64,000 bases of DNA from Crocodylus rhombifer (GCA_038503035.1 JAVSML010024016.1:914558-978557); one strand, 5' to 3'; numbered from the stretch's first letter, positions 43,601-55,170 are shown. A program made the numbers and translations. The notes: generated by a model from the sequence alone, not told the origin.

Positions 43601-44414
43601 GGTGCATCTACACATGCACTTTACTACAGAGTTGACTAATTAGCTCTGCAGTAAAGCATCACTGTCTACACATGCAACCCTATTAGGACATAGGGAATTA
43701 ATTACCTCCACTGTAGGATAGTGCTGTCCAGGATAAGTACTATCCTACAGCAGATTTATTTAGTGCACTGAAATGCACATGTAGATGGTGACTAGGGCTG
43801 GCTGGCACTCGAGGGTGCCTACTAGCTAGCTTCACACTGTAGCACCCTTGTGCTCCAGCCAGGCCCCCTGCAGCATGTTTAGCTAGGGCAGAGCAGCTTC
43901 AGGCTGGCAGGCTGTCCCCGCTAGACCTACTGCCAGCCAGAGCTGCTCTGCCCTGCCTCAATGTGTTGTACTCCTGGGCACACATGTAAACACTGTGCCT
44001 AGGAGCAATAAACTCTGGTGCAGTGGTTCCCAATGTTTTATGCCACAGCCCGGCAAACTGCAGCCTGAAAGTGGCTGTGGCCCAGCAAATCATGGCCCAG
44101 AAGTCACAGCCGACCGTAGCTGGAATTTCTGGCTGACAAGTGAAGATAACCCCACCCCTGGGCGGGGGATGAGCCAAACCCTGCATTGCTATGGGCCCAG
44201 TGGAAGGAGCTGTGGCCCCTCTGCCTGGCTCTGTGGGTCTGTGATTTGTCGGTCCGTGGCCACTTCCAGTCCAGCAGCCGACCATACTGTGGACCAGCAA
44301 CTGTCCCGCTGCGGCCCAGCACCAGGCCACAGCCTAGGGATTGAGAACCCCTGCTCTAGCGCATACTGTGCCAGAGTTTATTGCTACATGCTAACTGAAT
44401 GTGTAGCTGCACCC
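43601..44414 (+). mobile_element. Foldback DNA element, GC core (family D/E copy 2)
   Basis: Ends are GGTGCATCTACACATGCAC and the complement of GGGTGCAGCTACACATTCAG. AT-rich arms flank a GC core at 43790-43960. It is collinear, in opposite orientation, with 7731-8216. An hAT MITE (44021-44353) with its duplication has split the right arm: AGCAATAAACTCTGG on one side faces its inverted partner CCAGAGTTTATTGCT on the other. Without the insertion the element would be about 470 bp, matching copy 1. Confidence 0.72.
44021..44353. mobile_element. hAT (Charlie-like) MITE nested in foldback element
   Basis: 333 bp. The left end is CAGTGGTTCCCAATG and the right end complement is CAGGGGTTCTCAATC, typical hAT-Charlie termini. 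Flanks are CTCTGGTG (44013-44020) and CTCTAGCG (44354-44361), 6 of 8 matching. Non-coding and GC-rich (TGTGGCCCAGCA type repeats). It is younger than the host foldback element. Confidence 0.85.
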
Positions 44415-44419
44415 ACAAA

Positions 44420-44940
44420 CAACTTACAGTTTCTTGATGTTTATAGAATAGAATAATTAAAGAAGATAAAATCTAGGCTAGAGCAGTTATTGGGTTGATT
44501 GACCATGAGGATGTTGTAGTAAGATCATAGAGCAGTAGCCTCGATGGTTCAGGCAATATGTGAGAAGAAAGGCTTGCTTGAATGTCTGTAATTGAACCAA
44601 CCATGTAGCTGAGAGATGCTAAAAGACCTTTCAGCTAGTTGGAAAACTGAAAAAATGACAGCATTCTAGTGTCCTTTCAGAAGTAAGCAAACAACTCATA
44701 CAGGGAAATATATATATTTATCAGGATAACAGAACTACATTATCTCAAAACTTAAAAGAAGAAGATTTTCCAGTCAGCTGAACTAGTCTTATGTATCAGC
44801 AAGTTCTTTTATATAAACATGCTTGTGATTTGAATGTAATGTCTACCAAACACTGAAACACCTGGAAACATTGATTATAGGTTTGATTCTGGAAAATGCT
44901 GAGGACGCTGAACTCACAGTGATGTCAGAAATATGCACTT
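44420..44940. other. Unique AT-rich DNA, no gene seen
   Basis: No recognisable gene or repeat. Confidence 0.5.
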
Positions 44941-44943
44941 AGT

Positions 44944-45253
44944 GGGTGTGTCAACACATGCACATGTAATGCGCGTTAGCCCAATTTAAGGTGCATTAAG
45001 GGCATGCGTCTATATGCACATGCCCTTAATGCACTTTAAAACTGGCAATTTTAGGCTATTCAAGTCTAAATTTAATACCTGCATAAAGCAGATATCAAAT
45101 TTATGCATGAATAGCTAAACTGCATTAGCACAGATGCAGACAAGTTAATGCGCATTAACGGTGGGGATGTCAATGGATGGACACTATGTTAATGCAACTT
45201 AGTGTTACCTTAACGTGCATTAGGCGTGCATAAATACATGTGTAGACACTCCC
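44944..45253. mobile_element. Foldback MITE with AGT flanks
   Basis: 310 bp. Ends are GGGTGTGTCAACACATG and the complement of GGGAGTGTCTACACATG. Repeated TTAATGCGCATTA/GTGCATTAAG motifs occur in both orientations. AGT lies immediately outside both ends (44941-44943, 45254-45256), the same trinucleotide as at 11706-12942. Non-coding. Confidence 0.75.
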
Positions 45254-45259
45254 AGTAGT

Positions 45260-46600
45260 ATGCAAAACTGTGCACCTTTTAAATCATTTCTTGTTCTGAT
45301 TTGTTGGTAGAATTATGAATATATCTAGCTGTCGTGAAAGCATAAAGCATTTTGAGTATTATAACTCTTCAACTCATAGCTATAATCATTTAAAATCATT
45401 CTGTTTATAAGCTCTTATGTACCAGATACCTTCATCTGGCTATCAAGCATTATAGTTATTTTTATTGTATTTAGCATTGCATAAGAAACAAATCTTCACT
45501 TCATACTTTAAGTTTGATCCTAACAGCATATTTAACATGGAATTCATGCCACATTGCTCTATTTCTCATAATTTGTCCTTGTTTCTGAATTAATAAACTA
45601 CATGCACCACCTAATATGTGATCAATATGTAAATATTTCACAATTATGATCTGCTGCCATGTGGTATCTCCCTTTTAGGGAAATGAAAGACGTAACTGGC
45701 TGGAATTTTGGCTGTGACACTGCCAAAAATGGATGGCATACTTCAGCTGAAAAGAAGAGAGTTTTGAGGAATACCCAAGTTTCTGTATGCTGGATAAATT
45801 ATTGACTGTAGTACTTTTCTGATGATTCTGTCACCTAGTATCTAAGTGACGTTTATATAGTTGGGATTCTGTTAAAAAGAAAGAAGTAAACTTTGTTTAA
45901 GGTATACTGTTGTCCACTTTACAAATCAAACATTTCAGTGCTTATCGGCAGGTAGTAAGTATGTAAACACTTAAATCAATGCAGTATACTGCAAGACTTT
46001 ATTATTAGTACAATCTGAAAGTTTTAGCTGTGTTCCACAAGCACATTTTATATGCATACAAAAAGATTTTTCATCATGAGAAATGCAAAGGTGCAGGGTT
46101 GGGCTATTGTTTTGTTATGCCAGCATAACAATAACTTGAGAGAGAGTCCAACCTGCTGAGGAGTTTCTGAAGCAAAATTCCTACACACCCAGGGAAAGAA
46201 TCACATTAGAGCTTGGAGATCATACACACCTAGCGAGCCCCTGATCACTTCAGTCGTACAAATCGAGATCCATCCTAATGGATTCCTAATACCTTTCCAT
46301 GTATTTGCATATCCAAGTATGTTTTGTAGCCTCCAAACAGCAAGCAAAGTTTGCCTTTTGCTGTCTGCAATTATACTGAGAGAACTGCATCATGAAATCT
46401 CTTACATTTGGGGACCAACCTATTTATTTTAGCCCCTTTCCAGAATGAACAGCAGTTGCAACTCCTCACTTGCACCAACCTCCCAAAGAGAAATTGCAGC
46501 CAGCTGAGACATTCAAAACTTGAAATGAATGGAAACTTTCCACATTAGGAATGTCTATTTCAAAATAAACTCTTGCTCTCAATGTAAGAATTGATTTGGT
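45260..46600. other. Unique AT-rich DNA, no gene seen
   Basis: No transposon or ORF recognised. This is one of the longer repeat-free stretches and borders a possible exon. Confidence 0.5.
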
Positions 46601-46609
46601 GTTTCTTAC

Positions 46610-46692
46610 CTTCTATGACCTGAGTTGATAAAACAACAGGGAGCGTTGAACTCAAGAGCACTAGTAGCAAATTCCAGGACCACCAGTAATTC
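46610..46692 (-). other. Possible host exon, 83 bp
   Basis: On the minus strand a pyrimidine tract of nearly 100 bases (plus-strand purines 46704-46805) leads to CTGCTTCAG, then 83 bases, then the strong donor AGAAG|GTAAGAAAC. One frame reads 'NYWWSWNLLLVLLSSTLPVV' followed by 'LSTQVIEG', a hydrophobic stretch resembling a signal peptide or membrane segment. It is open upstream into 'LWQICFR'. Another frame has an ATG at the acceptor ('MANLLQELLVVLE'). The splice context is good but short exons arise by chance, and I do not recognise the protein. Confidence 0.3.
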
Positions 46693-46703
46693 CTGAAGCA
46701 GAT

Positions 46704-46805
46704 TTGCCATAAAGAAGGGGGGGGAAAGAAAGAAAGAAGAAAAAGAGAGAAAAGAAAAATGAAAGGGGGGGCAGAGAGGGAGAAATTAAGAGAGGAGATG
46801 AGACT
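46704..46805 (+). repeat. Polypurine tract
   Basis: About 100 bases of almost pure A/G with GAAA, GAGA and G-run patches. On the minus strand it is a polypyrimidine tract next to the possible exon. Confidence 0.85.
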
Positions 46806-46859
46806 AAAATTATCAGTGCAGACATGCAAAAAAAGAAAAGTAAAAGTTCTTACCATGAG

Positions 46860-47830
46860 TGCATCTTTTTAAACATTGCTGAAAGACCTGAATTGGCAAA
46901 AATGTTCAGTGATCATGAATTTGTCCTTATGAAAGGAAAATATTAATAAAAATTGGAGTCTGCTGTCTCTCCTACAACGTTCAGACACAAGTGAAACAAA
47001 GGCAGCTCTCAGGCTCTCTCAGTGACTCATTGCAATCAGTGTTCCAACACTGAAATCTGACTCCTTGTAGATTTTCCTCTCAGACCACCGCCTTAAACTC
47101 CTGAGCCTGGTCCCCGTTCTTTATTAATGGAGATCCCCTTATTAATGGAGACCACCTTCCATCAAACTACAGTACACGCTACTGCATACCAGAATAATTT
47201 CTCTGCACTCCTTCCTTTCCTACACTCATCACCTCCACTCTCCTCTCCAGTAAAGCATAACCTCTAACTTCCTCCCATCCAACATATACAGCTAGCATTA
47301 TGCATCTCTGTAAGGAATTCGACACTTCACCAGCACATCAGATTGGCCAAACTGTAACATAAGGAAACTTTGAAGTAATGTACAAAACAGAGGAACCCCA
47401 GTTAAAAGGAAGATAAAAGGTGTTCTTTGAGATGTGTTGTCTATACACACTTTCTTGCACCCCCAGGTCTCTGACCGGAAATTTATTTCAGCAGCACCTA
47501 TAGTAGGTGTTCCAGACCCTTCCTGCACCAAGGGAATAAAGGGAAAAGCATTCATTCCCAATTTTCAGTTTCCTTTCAGCTGCTAAGTTTCAGAGTGACC
47601 AACTACAAGGAAGAGGGGAAGAACGGTGGAGTGCTAATGCATGAGTGAGAACAATGCCTAGCAAAGAACTCCAGTCACTGGTCAGCAGCTTCTTGTTCTC
47701 CTTTGAGTAGTGTGCACAGATATTCTCATACATAGGTAAATCCAAAGCAGAGCCCATAACACCTGGAGATGGGATATGGCACCTCTTAGGCAAAAAATTG
47801 ACTGGAGTAGTACTCTGCCAAAGGCATATC
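46860..47830. other. Unique DNA, no gene seen
   Basis: No recognised gene or repeat. A short direct repeat TTATTAATGGAGA is near 47122 and 47139. Confidence 0.5.
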
Positions 47831-47839
47831 ACTCTAGGA

Positions 47840-48073
47840 CAGAGGTTCTCAAACTGTGGTTCGTGGACCACCACCAGTCTGTGAGCTCCATTCAGGTGGC
47901 TTGCAGAAAGGTTGCAGAACCATCAAGGATATCTGTACTTGTAAAGTAAGACTACTGATATGAAAATATGAGTTGTGTGTTTTGCTTTGTAGACAAAAAA
48001 AATGTATAAAGTGGTCCGCCGAGACCCTCAGCAATTTTCAAGTGGTCCGCAAAAAAAAGTTTGAAAACCACTG
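47840..48073. mobile_element. hAT (Charlie-like) MITE, perfect 8-bp duplication
   Basis: 234 bp. The left end is CAGAGGTTCTCAAACTG and the right end complement is CAGTGGTTTTCAAACTT. The 8-bp flanks CTCTAGGA (47832-47839 and 48074-48081) are identical. Subterminal GTGGTCCGC-type motifs (48009, 48041) and GTGGTTCGTGGACC near the left end are typical of Charlie-type non-autonomous elements. Non-coding. Confidence 0.93.
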
Positions 48074-48550
48074 CTCTAGGAGGTTTCAACAATCATATAG
48101 GGAATGGTGTGGGCCTTAATGAATGAGACACATGAAATGGGCTTGAACCACAAAGGGATGATCCAGTTTGGTCAGCTCATATTGGAGACTAATACAACCA
48201 GAAATACTGGTGAATGCTGCTTGGGAGGAAATAGCTATAGCTTGGAGATCCTGGGTATCAGCTATAGGCAGGTGTAGAAACTTTCTAAAGAGTTTGGTCT
48301 TGGATAGGTAGCAGGTCAGAGCTCTGTTCACATATAGGGTGTAGAGAGTGGCTTCAGCACCAAAGTCATGTGGCTCGGGGAGCATGGGGGAAGGGAGAAG
48401 GTAAAGAGGAGCAAAGAAATTTCTTGGGCAAGATGGAACTGAGATATCCCTGAGCAAGAATTTCTGGTGAATACATAGAATGATCTTGTCTTAATAGAAG
48501 GTGATTCATGATGAGGGCTTGAAATTCACTGATTAGACTGGCAGAAGTGA

Positions 48551-48576
48551 TTATTATATTATATTATATTATATAC
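48551..48576. repeat. (TTATA)n microsatellite
   Basis: About five pentanucleotide units. Confidence 0.9.
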
Positions 48577-48947
48577 TTAACGTAGCTGGCAGGGGGCACA
48601 GGGACTGGTCCCAATCTCCACAAGGTGGGGGATTGGTGTACCAGCTCCCAGGAAGCTGCCTCCCAGCCACATGGAGATTGGGAAAGATTCAGTCATATAA
48701 CATTGCTGGGTGTAACTACTGCAGGTAATCACGCACGTTCTGTTTCTCCATGGGGCCACAAGTTAATAACTGGAGATCACCTGTTGTCAAGGGTGGGATT
48801 GCATCCTAGCTTAATATATCTCTTTCTAAATAATTTACTTCTTAGGGGTAGCTACTGAGTACAAGTAGCTAAATAATATAACAAAATATTTTATATTATA
48901 TATAAAATATATAACTTTGGACAATATCTGAATGATTTTTCCTCTTT

Positions 48948-48977
48948 TTTTTTGTTTTTGTTTTTGTTTTTGTTTTT
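48948..48977. repeat. (TTTTTG)n microsatellite
   Basis: About four TTTTTG units after a T-run. Confidence 0.9.
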
Positions 48978-49565
48978 ACAAAGTAAGTGGCATTTAGAAA
49001 GAAATATCCATAAAAATGATCACAAGCTAACTAGAAATGTTGCATTGTTTTTGTTATAGGTCATACTCTAGAGAAAATACAGTATATGGCTGTATAATTA
49101 AAGACTGTTTCATAATACATATGCACTGAGGGAATCAAATTAGAATTGCAGACACAGCCTTAATCCCAGCAAATTTATCTTTGGAGTGCTTCAGTTTGCG
49201 ATCTAAATAATGTTCTTTAATATACAGTATGTTCATGTAATTTTCTAAATTTTGAAAAAGCATACTGAAAAAAACCCCAAATCCTATCATGCAGCATCTT
49301 ACTAATACTCCCGTGGGTCAACATTAGGGTTGAAACATTTAGATTCACAACACAGACTTCTGTCACTTAAAGTCACAGAGTACCTAATGGCAGTAAGGGG
49401 GTATCATACTTCAGGGGGACCAGCATTTCATGCAGGTGAAAGACACCCTTTTCCTGTGGATTTCACTCATATTTGCTGACATCAAAAGAGCAATAAGAGT
49501 CAGAAACTTCTGGAGAGCAATAAGTTCTAGTGGGCACAAACTCTTTTGCCCATTTCCCCATAAAA

Positions 49566-50060
49566 TTTGATCTCGTCTGCCCTACCCTCTCCATCCAGTC
49601 CTTCTCCCACTTCTTTAGACCTTCAAACTTGTTGCCCTTGTCTCATTCATGCCACTTTGGGTCTTCTACAGGCTTCCCAAATCTCACTGTCACCCCATAG
49701 TCCCAGCTATCCCCCTGCCCATTTCCAGTCCCAGGCTCTTTGTCTAACCAGTCCTAATTCACTTGTGTCCTTTAACAACCAATCCCAGCTCAATTTCCTT
49801 GGTCCTCATCCGATCTGCCTCCCCTACCTGAACTGCCTCTCCTTAACTAGCTCCCATCCCTAATCCCCACTCTGGGCTTTCCAGCCAGTCTCAATTTCTG
49901 CACTACAGACCTCTGCAGATTTGTGTCCTAATCTTCTTCTTTAGTCAGTCCAACCTCTCCTGTAGCCTGGCTCCTTGTTATATTCACTTCCCTCCCTGCT
50001 CCTCCACGGCCCCCACTCTTGCCAAACAGGTACCTAACCCTAGTCTCCCCTTCCGTCTGA
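49566..50060 (+). repeat. Pyrimidine-rich degenerate minisatellite
   Basis: About 500 bases rich in C and T with recurring CCAGTCC/CCAGTCTC/CCAATCCC motifs (near 49596, 49719, 49748, 49782, 49882) at irregular 30-100 base spacing. It suggests a decayed tandem repeat, possibly part of an old retrotransposon. The 98-codon ORF is proline/serine/leucine-rich because of this composition. Confidence 0.5.
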
Positions 50061-50064
50061 GGAG

Positions 50065-51600
50065 AATAGACTCTTAAGAGATTTTAGCTGCTAAAACTGA
50101 AGCAGTCACTAGTGAGCATGTGCAAACTGATTTTGTAAAAGCGTTTATCTTGGTCAGGTATATGCCTTACAAGAGACATATACCTGATCTAACCATTGTC
50201 CTGCTCCAAACCAAAAAGACAGTAGAGAGGTTCAAACGAAAGATCTCAGTAATCTATAATGTGCAAAACAATGCATTTCCCCCCTTGCTTAATTCTCAGA
50301 AGTGGAGGAGCCATTTTATTTGACTCTGTAATCAATCAAGCAATGAAATAAATTGACTCAGAAATCCAGAATGGAAATTTTCAACCTTAGTGGTTAACAT
50401 TTGGCAAAGTCACAGGCAACTGAAAACAGATTTTTATAAAGGGAAAGTTTGGATGGCTACTTATAGTTGGCAATGCCCACTCTGCCCATAATTTATAATT
50501 GCATACTTATTAGTAATGATATTTTAATAAATGAAAATCATTTAAAATAGTTATTAACAAGGTGCATGGTAAAAATATACTTTAAAAAACAAATCACAGC
50601 TATATTAAGAACGTATATCACACTGAAAGGCTCCATTCAGACTAAATGTCACACATTCCTTCAGTATGAATAAACCCACGAAGGATTATATGCAAGAGTT
50701 TCACTGCCTGTCTACGTATTCAGTTGAGGTGAAGAATATGAAGAATATTTTTTTCCTCATAAGGCCGGCTACAAAGTCCAAAATGTATTACAACTTCTGC
50801 AGAAAGCCACTATCCATTCCAAGTAAACTAGGCTGAGACATACGGTTCCAAATTCTATTTAAAATAGAATTTGTATAATCTAACAAAAGGTTTAACCATA
50901 TTTGGCAAGTTTTCAAATGGCTTGAGACACTTGTGCTTCTTTAAAGCACAATTGTGCTTATATAGGGATAAATATCCTACTTTCATAAGTAATCTCACTG
51001 GTTTATATGAAAGTAAGGGTGTAACAGAAAAGTCTGTCCCTTTAAAGATGAACAGTCAGCCCTATTAAGAAAGCTGAGCTGTAAGGCATTTGGGAAAGCT
51101 AGGAGTGTCTCACTGGCAGCTTTTTCTCAGTGCCACCATTTTCTCAGTGCAGGGACACATTGCACCACTGGTACACATGAAGCGTGGGTGCTTCTAATTA
51201 ACATGGCTTGCTAATTACAAGCACGCAGCACTGCATTGGGAGCACATGTAAAAATGGGAGTGAGCAACTGCTAGTTTAGTTAAAGACTGAATTTTGCTTG
51301 GAGAACTGGTGGAGGAGCCCAGAAGGAAGTGAGTTCTCTTGTAATAGCCAGCAGGCTATTACCCAGGCTGTTACCAAGGGATTATAGGATTAATTCCTTA
51401 ACTGATCAGGCTGCAAAATGAAGAATAATATTAATAGCACTTGCAATGGCCAACCTCCAGCAACCACAACTAGTAAGATGTGAAGTGTTTGTTTTACCAC
51501 AATAATGATGTTGCTAGAGTTTACATCCAGCCTTCTTAGAAAATCCTGTGTAAGTACTAATAACGCACAGGAAGAAATAAAATGAGTCCAACTGGAATCA
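50065..51600. other. Unique AT-rich DNA, no gene seen
   Basis: No recognised gene or element. A short near-perfect palindrome ATTCTATTTAAAATAGAAT is at about 50853. Confidence 0.5.
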
Positions 51601-51606
51601 ATTCCC

Positions 51607-51962
51607 TAACTCTAGTCATGGGCAACTGGTGCCTCCTGAGTCAGGGCCAGTAAGCTGATGGGGGGGGGTCCCCCACAGCCAATCACGCTGACCGGTGGGG
51701 AGGGGTCCCCATGCAGCTGATCGCATCAACCTGAAAGTGTCACACCGACCCGGAACCACCCCCCAGTCGGTGTGATCAGCTGCGGGGGGCCACAGGGATC
51801 GCTTCTCCTAGTGCCCCCACTCCCTGGCTGGCGCTCTCGGGTGGTGGGGCACCAGCATGCTCATCTGCCCCCCCGCCCATCACCTAAGTTGGGAATCCTG
51901 CTGTCAGGGGGTGCACCAGTGCTCTCAGGGGGTGCACGTGCATCCCTTATATGACACCACTG
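51607..51962 (+). mobile_element. GC-rich dispersed element X, copy 2
   Basis: Begins TCATGGGCAACTGGTGCCTC and ends near GGTGCACGTGCATCCCTTAT. It is the longest of three copies (25633, 36305). Internal GCTGATCGCATCA and GTGTGATCAGCTGCG segments are partly inverted, with poly-G and poly-C tracts. Non-coding. Confidence 0.65.
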
Positions 51963-51964
51963 AC

Positions 51965-53335
51965 TCCAGTGAGACTAGGCTTTCACCCAATGTAATTCCT
52001 CCGTTTCTTGTTTCTAACAATCTGTCCCAACGATCTGGTCCTCAAATGCAAGCTAAGCTGCAACAAGCGAGTGCAACAAAAAAGAGGCTAGAAGAAAGGT
52101 GCTTGAGGGATCCAATAAGAAGAACAGGTTATTATATGCACCAGAATGTCAAGGCTTTGGGATGATGTGATCAGTGAAATAAGCAGCTGAAAATCTGCAG
52201 TGACCATCCACCCCCACCCTCAGCTAGCAACTACCAGTTAACAGTCCCCACAGGTATAAAAGTAAAAAGGATTTGAAGGAGGAGAGGGTGAATTTCTAGT
52301 TAATGCAAGTGCAGCAGTGCAAACATTAACAGTTTTCAGCAAGCTCATGGGTTACACACACAGATTGCAAGTAGGAACAGCTCCAGGACCTCACTGGACT
52401 TAACAGAGTACTAGTTCTCAGACGGATTTGCTGCAAGGGTTCACTTGGTTTGGCCATAAAAAACATGATGGAGTATGTGGGTTGCAGCAGAAAACTCTGG
52501 GACAACCAGCAAGAGTAGCGGCATTCATACCAGGAGCTGGTAGCAAATAAAAACTGGAGCTCCAATGAAACAACAAAAGACTTCTTGTCCAATATTTGAC
52601 TTGTGAACTGAAATGGAGGGTTTTACATAAGCATAGGTGTCACTCCACATACTTAGACAGATTGGGTTCATCACAACAATCTTCACTTATTCCAAACTTT
52701 TTTTTAATATTGAAAAGTCTTGGAGTACTAACAGGGACACAACAACTGTAGGATTCTGCAAAACTTTTATTTATGTCACCTAAATGTTTTGCTGCACATT
52801 ACTTACTATTTGATGTTCATCTGAAGATTATATATAATGGAAAAGAAAAAGAAAGCAGATGTCCCCTAGTTTATGTCTGACATGGCAAAACCGGAAGCGC
52901 TATTTGACTGAAATATGAATTTTTGAATAAAGCACTACTATGGAAAAAATTGACGCAAATGTATAGAAAATAATTACCCAGAAATCAGATGACTGCAACT
53001 TAAAAGAATGTTATATAATAATTAGAGAGATCTGAGTAATAGAGTTTGAAGTGGGGGGCTTTAGATCAATGAGCTTTTGTTAAAGTGCCATTTTGAAGTG
53101 GGGGGGATGCTGATACATGAGATGCTGCAGGATCTTTAATTAGAGCAGCTCTCAAAGCCTCTCTAAGTAAAGCACCCCCACCCCTGGAGCATGTGTAAAA
53201 AAGCCCACAATGACTATATAAAGTTACTAGGCCCAAATAAAATGGTCTCATTGCCTTAAAAATGGAGGATGTTTTGTTCTAATCTAGAGATGCAAGGAAC
53301 ATCCAAAAGCAGAAAGGCAAATAGTACTCAGTCAA
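51965..53335. other. Unique AT-rich DNA, no gene seen
   Basis: No gene recognised. The segment at 53080-53190, with AAGTGCCATTTTGAAGTGGG, weakly resembles the arms of the Harbinger-like MITE at 26061 and may be a decayed relative. Confidence 0.45.
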
Positions 53336-53337
53336 TT

Positions 53338-53605
53338 TGGCTGCTTGCACACATTAAAAAGAAAAAAGAAAAAAAGTGCTTTACCGGAAGAAGCAGCGCA
53401 TTACTTTGACCCGGCTCTGCAGCATCTGTATAGATCTGGTGCTTCAGCAGGACTTTTTGGCATTTTTATCTAATAGCTGACTCAATCGGCTTTTAGATAA
53501 AAGCACCAAATAAGCCCCACTAAAGCGCCTGATCTATACAAATGCCAAGCAAGCTGGGTCCAACTAACGCGCTGCCTCTTCTGGGCATGTGGGAGTGTGT
53601 GGAGA
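53338..53605. mobile_element. Foldback element
   Basis: Imperfect inverted repeats pair 53388-53470 with 53490-53575. Examples are GCAGCGCATTACTTTGACCC against the complement of GGGTCCAACTAACGCGCTGC, and TCTGTATAGATC against GATCTATACAAA. The loop is near 53480. No clear target duplication; non-coding. Confidence 0.65.
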
Positions 53606-53609
53606 TTAA

Positions 53610-54140
53610 AGTAAAGAATCAGTTTTTGGTTGGCTGGTTGGTTTTAACATCCGCAAGCAGCCATACTTACTTTTTGTATTTTCCAACTTTGTCTTTGAAA
53701 GAGGATATAGTAGCAGGGAATAAATCCCACTGCCTTTCCCCCAGATTACTGTGCTACCCTGGAGAAAAGATGAATATAAATTACACTTCAAAGTGCCTAC
53801 AATCTTAAAATATTGGTAGCCAGAAATGCTTGTTAACCGCATGTTCATTTTCTCTTAAGTGTTTTACTCCACTATTTGGAGAGGGGGAAAAAAACAATCA
53901 CAATTTCCTGACCAACAGCATTCTGTAAGCACCATTTTATTCAACTTAGGCACTTCTACCTGTGATGAGGGGCGTCTGTACACACAGCGAAAATTGCCCT
54001 TTTGTGTAGCTTAATGACATCACACCTTACACATACATGAGTTTTTGGCAACTTAATGAGTTTGCTTCATCATAAATTAATCTCCATCCTGATGTAGTTT
54101 GGTTTGCAACAATGCAACTTGGAATGGCGCAGCAATTAAT
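53610..54140. other. Unique DNA, no gene seen
   Basis: No recognisable gene or repeat. Confidence 0.45.
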
Positions 54141-54144
54141 GTCA

Positions 54145-55170
54145 CATGTACATGGTAAGGTGTGCCGGGCACTGTCAGCTCCACATGGCACATCACGGCA
54201 CCTCCGCGCCCCCCACCCCAACTCATTCTCCTGATTGGCCGCCAGGCCACCGCCCTCAGCCAATTGCCAGCAGTGGGTGGTGGCAGCAGTGGCAGCCACT
54301 GCATGCAAGCTCCTCCCTTGTCCAGCCCCCACTCCCAGCCCTGCTACTGTGCACACCCCAGGAGGGCACCCCTGGATCTGCATGCAGAGTAAGGCAGGGG
54401 CTGGGCCAGGCTGTGTGCAGGGCAGGGGCGCTGGGAGTGCATTTGGAGGGGCTACAATGACTTTTGGAAAGGCTGAGCCCCTCCCATATCCCCCTCCCAG
54501 CACTGCTGCCACTGCCCATCCTCAGTGCAGGCCAGCCCAACCCCTGGGGCAGCGCTGGAAGAGCCCAGCACTACCCTAGACCCAGTCTGCCCTGCGCGCA
54601 GATCCGGGGGCACACGTCCCCCTATGCCCTCCCAGAGTACACGCAGCTCAGTCCTGGGTCCTGCCTGGCTGTGCAGCACCTGCCTCTGCCCCTGCCCCAC
54701 TCCCTCCCTCACCGTGGGGGCCTACAGGAGTGGGGCTACAGGGGAGGGCTGCAGCCACTCCAGAATTTGCCATAGTCCCCCGCAACCCCCCTCCCACTGC
54801 TTCCGCCCATCCCAAGTACAGCCCAGCCCAGTCTCTGCCAGGAAGAGCATGGTGCCACCCCGGCCACAGGCTGCAGCCTGCCCCTCCCTGTGCAGATCCA
54901 GGGGTACACCCCCCCATACCCTCTTGGGGGTATGTGTAGCAGTGGGAGGCACATGACCCCTCCCACCCCACTTGGCTGAGTCTTGTGTCCTGCCCTGGCT
55001 GGGCAGGTCCTGCCCCTGCCCCAACCCCACTCCCTCCACTGGGACAGCCCATCCCATCCCGCCTCACACAGATCCAAGGGCACATGCCCCCCCATACCCT
55101 TCTGAGGTGTGTGCAGTGGTGGGAGCTGCCCCCTCTCCCCACACCCTCTGGACAGGAGGTACAGGAACTG
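54145..55170. repeat. GC-rich degenerate minisatellite, 1 kb
   Basis: A C-rich array with recurring CAGATCCRRGGGYACAC blocks at about 54599, 54894 and 55069 (and an inverted-like form near 54370). Each is followed by CCCCCATACCCT and a GTGTGCAGYRGTGGGAG-type block. CCTGCCCCTGCCCCA-type segments also recur. Long ORFs exist in all six frames (up to 236 codons on the minus strand), as expected of a GC-rich repeat, so none is called as a gene. Confidence 0.65.

Larger units (their letters stand above)
48085..49560. other. AT-rich DNA with simple repeats
   Basis: No gene recognised. It includes the ATATT and TTTTTG repeats listed separately. Confidence 0.5.

Noticed and set aside
43601..45256. 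One single large element covering both foldbacks
   Set aside because: Each has its own inverted ends, and about 530 bp of unrelated sequence separates them.
47110..47175. Tigger-like end (TTATTAATGGAGA repeated)
   Set aside because: Two short direct repeats resemble part of a Tigger terminus, but no inverted partner or flanking TA was found.
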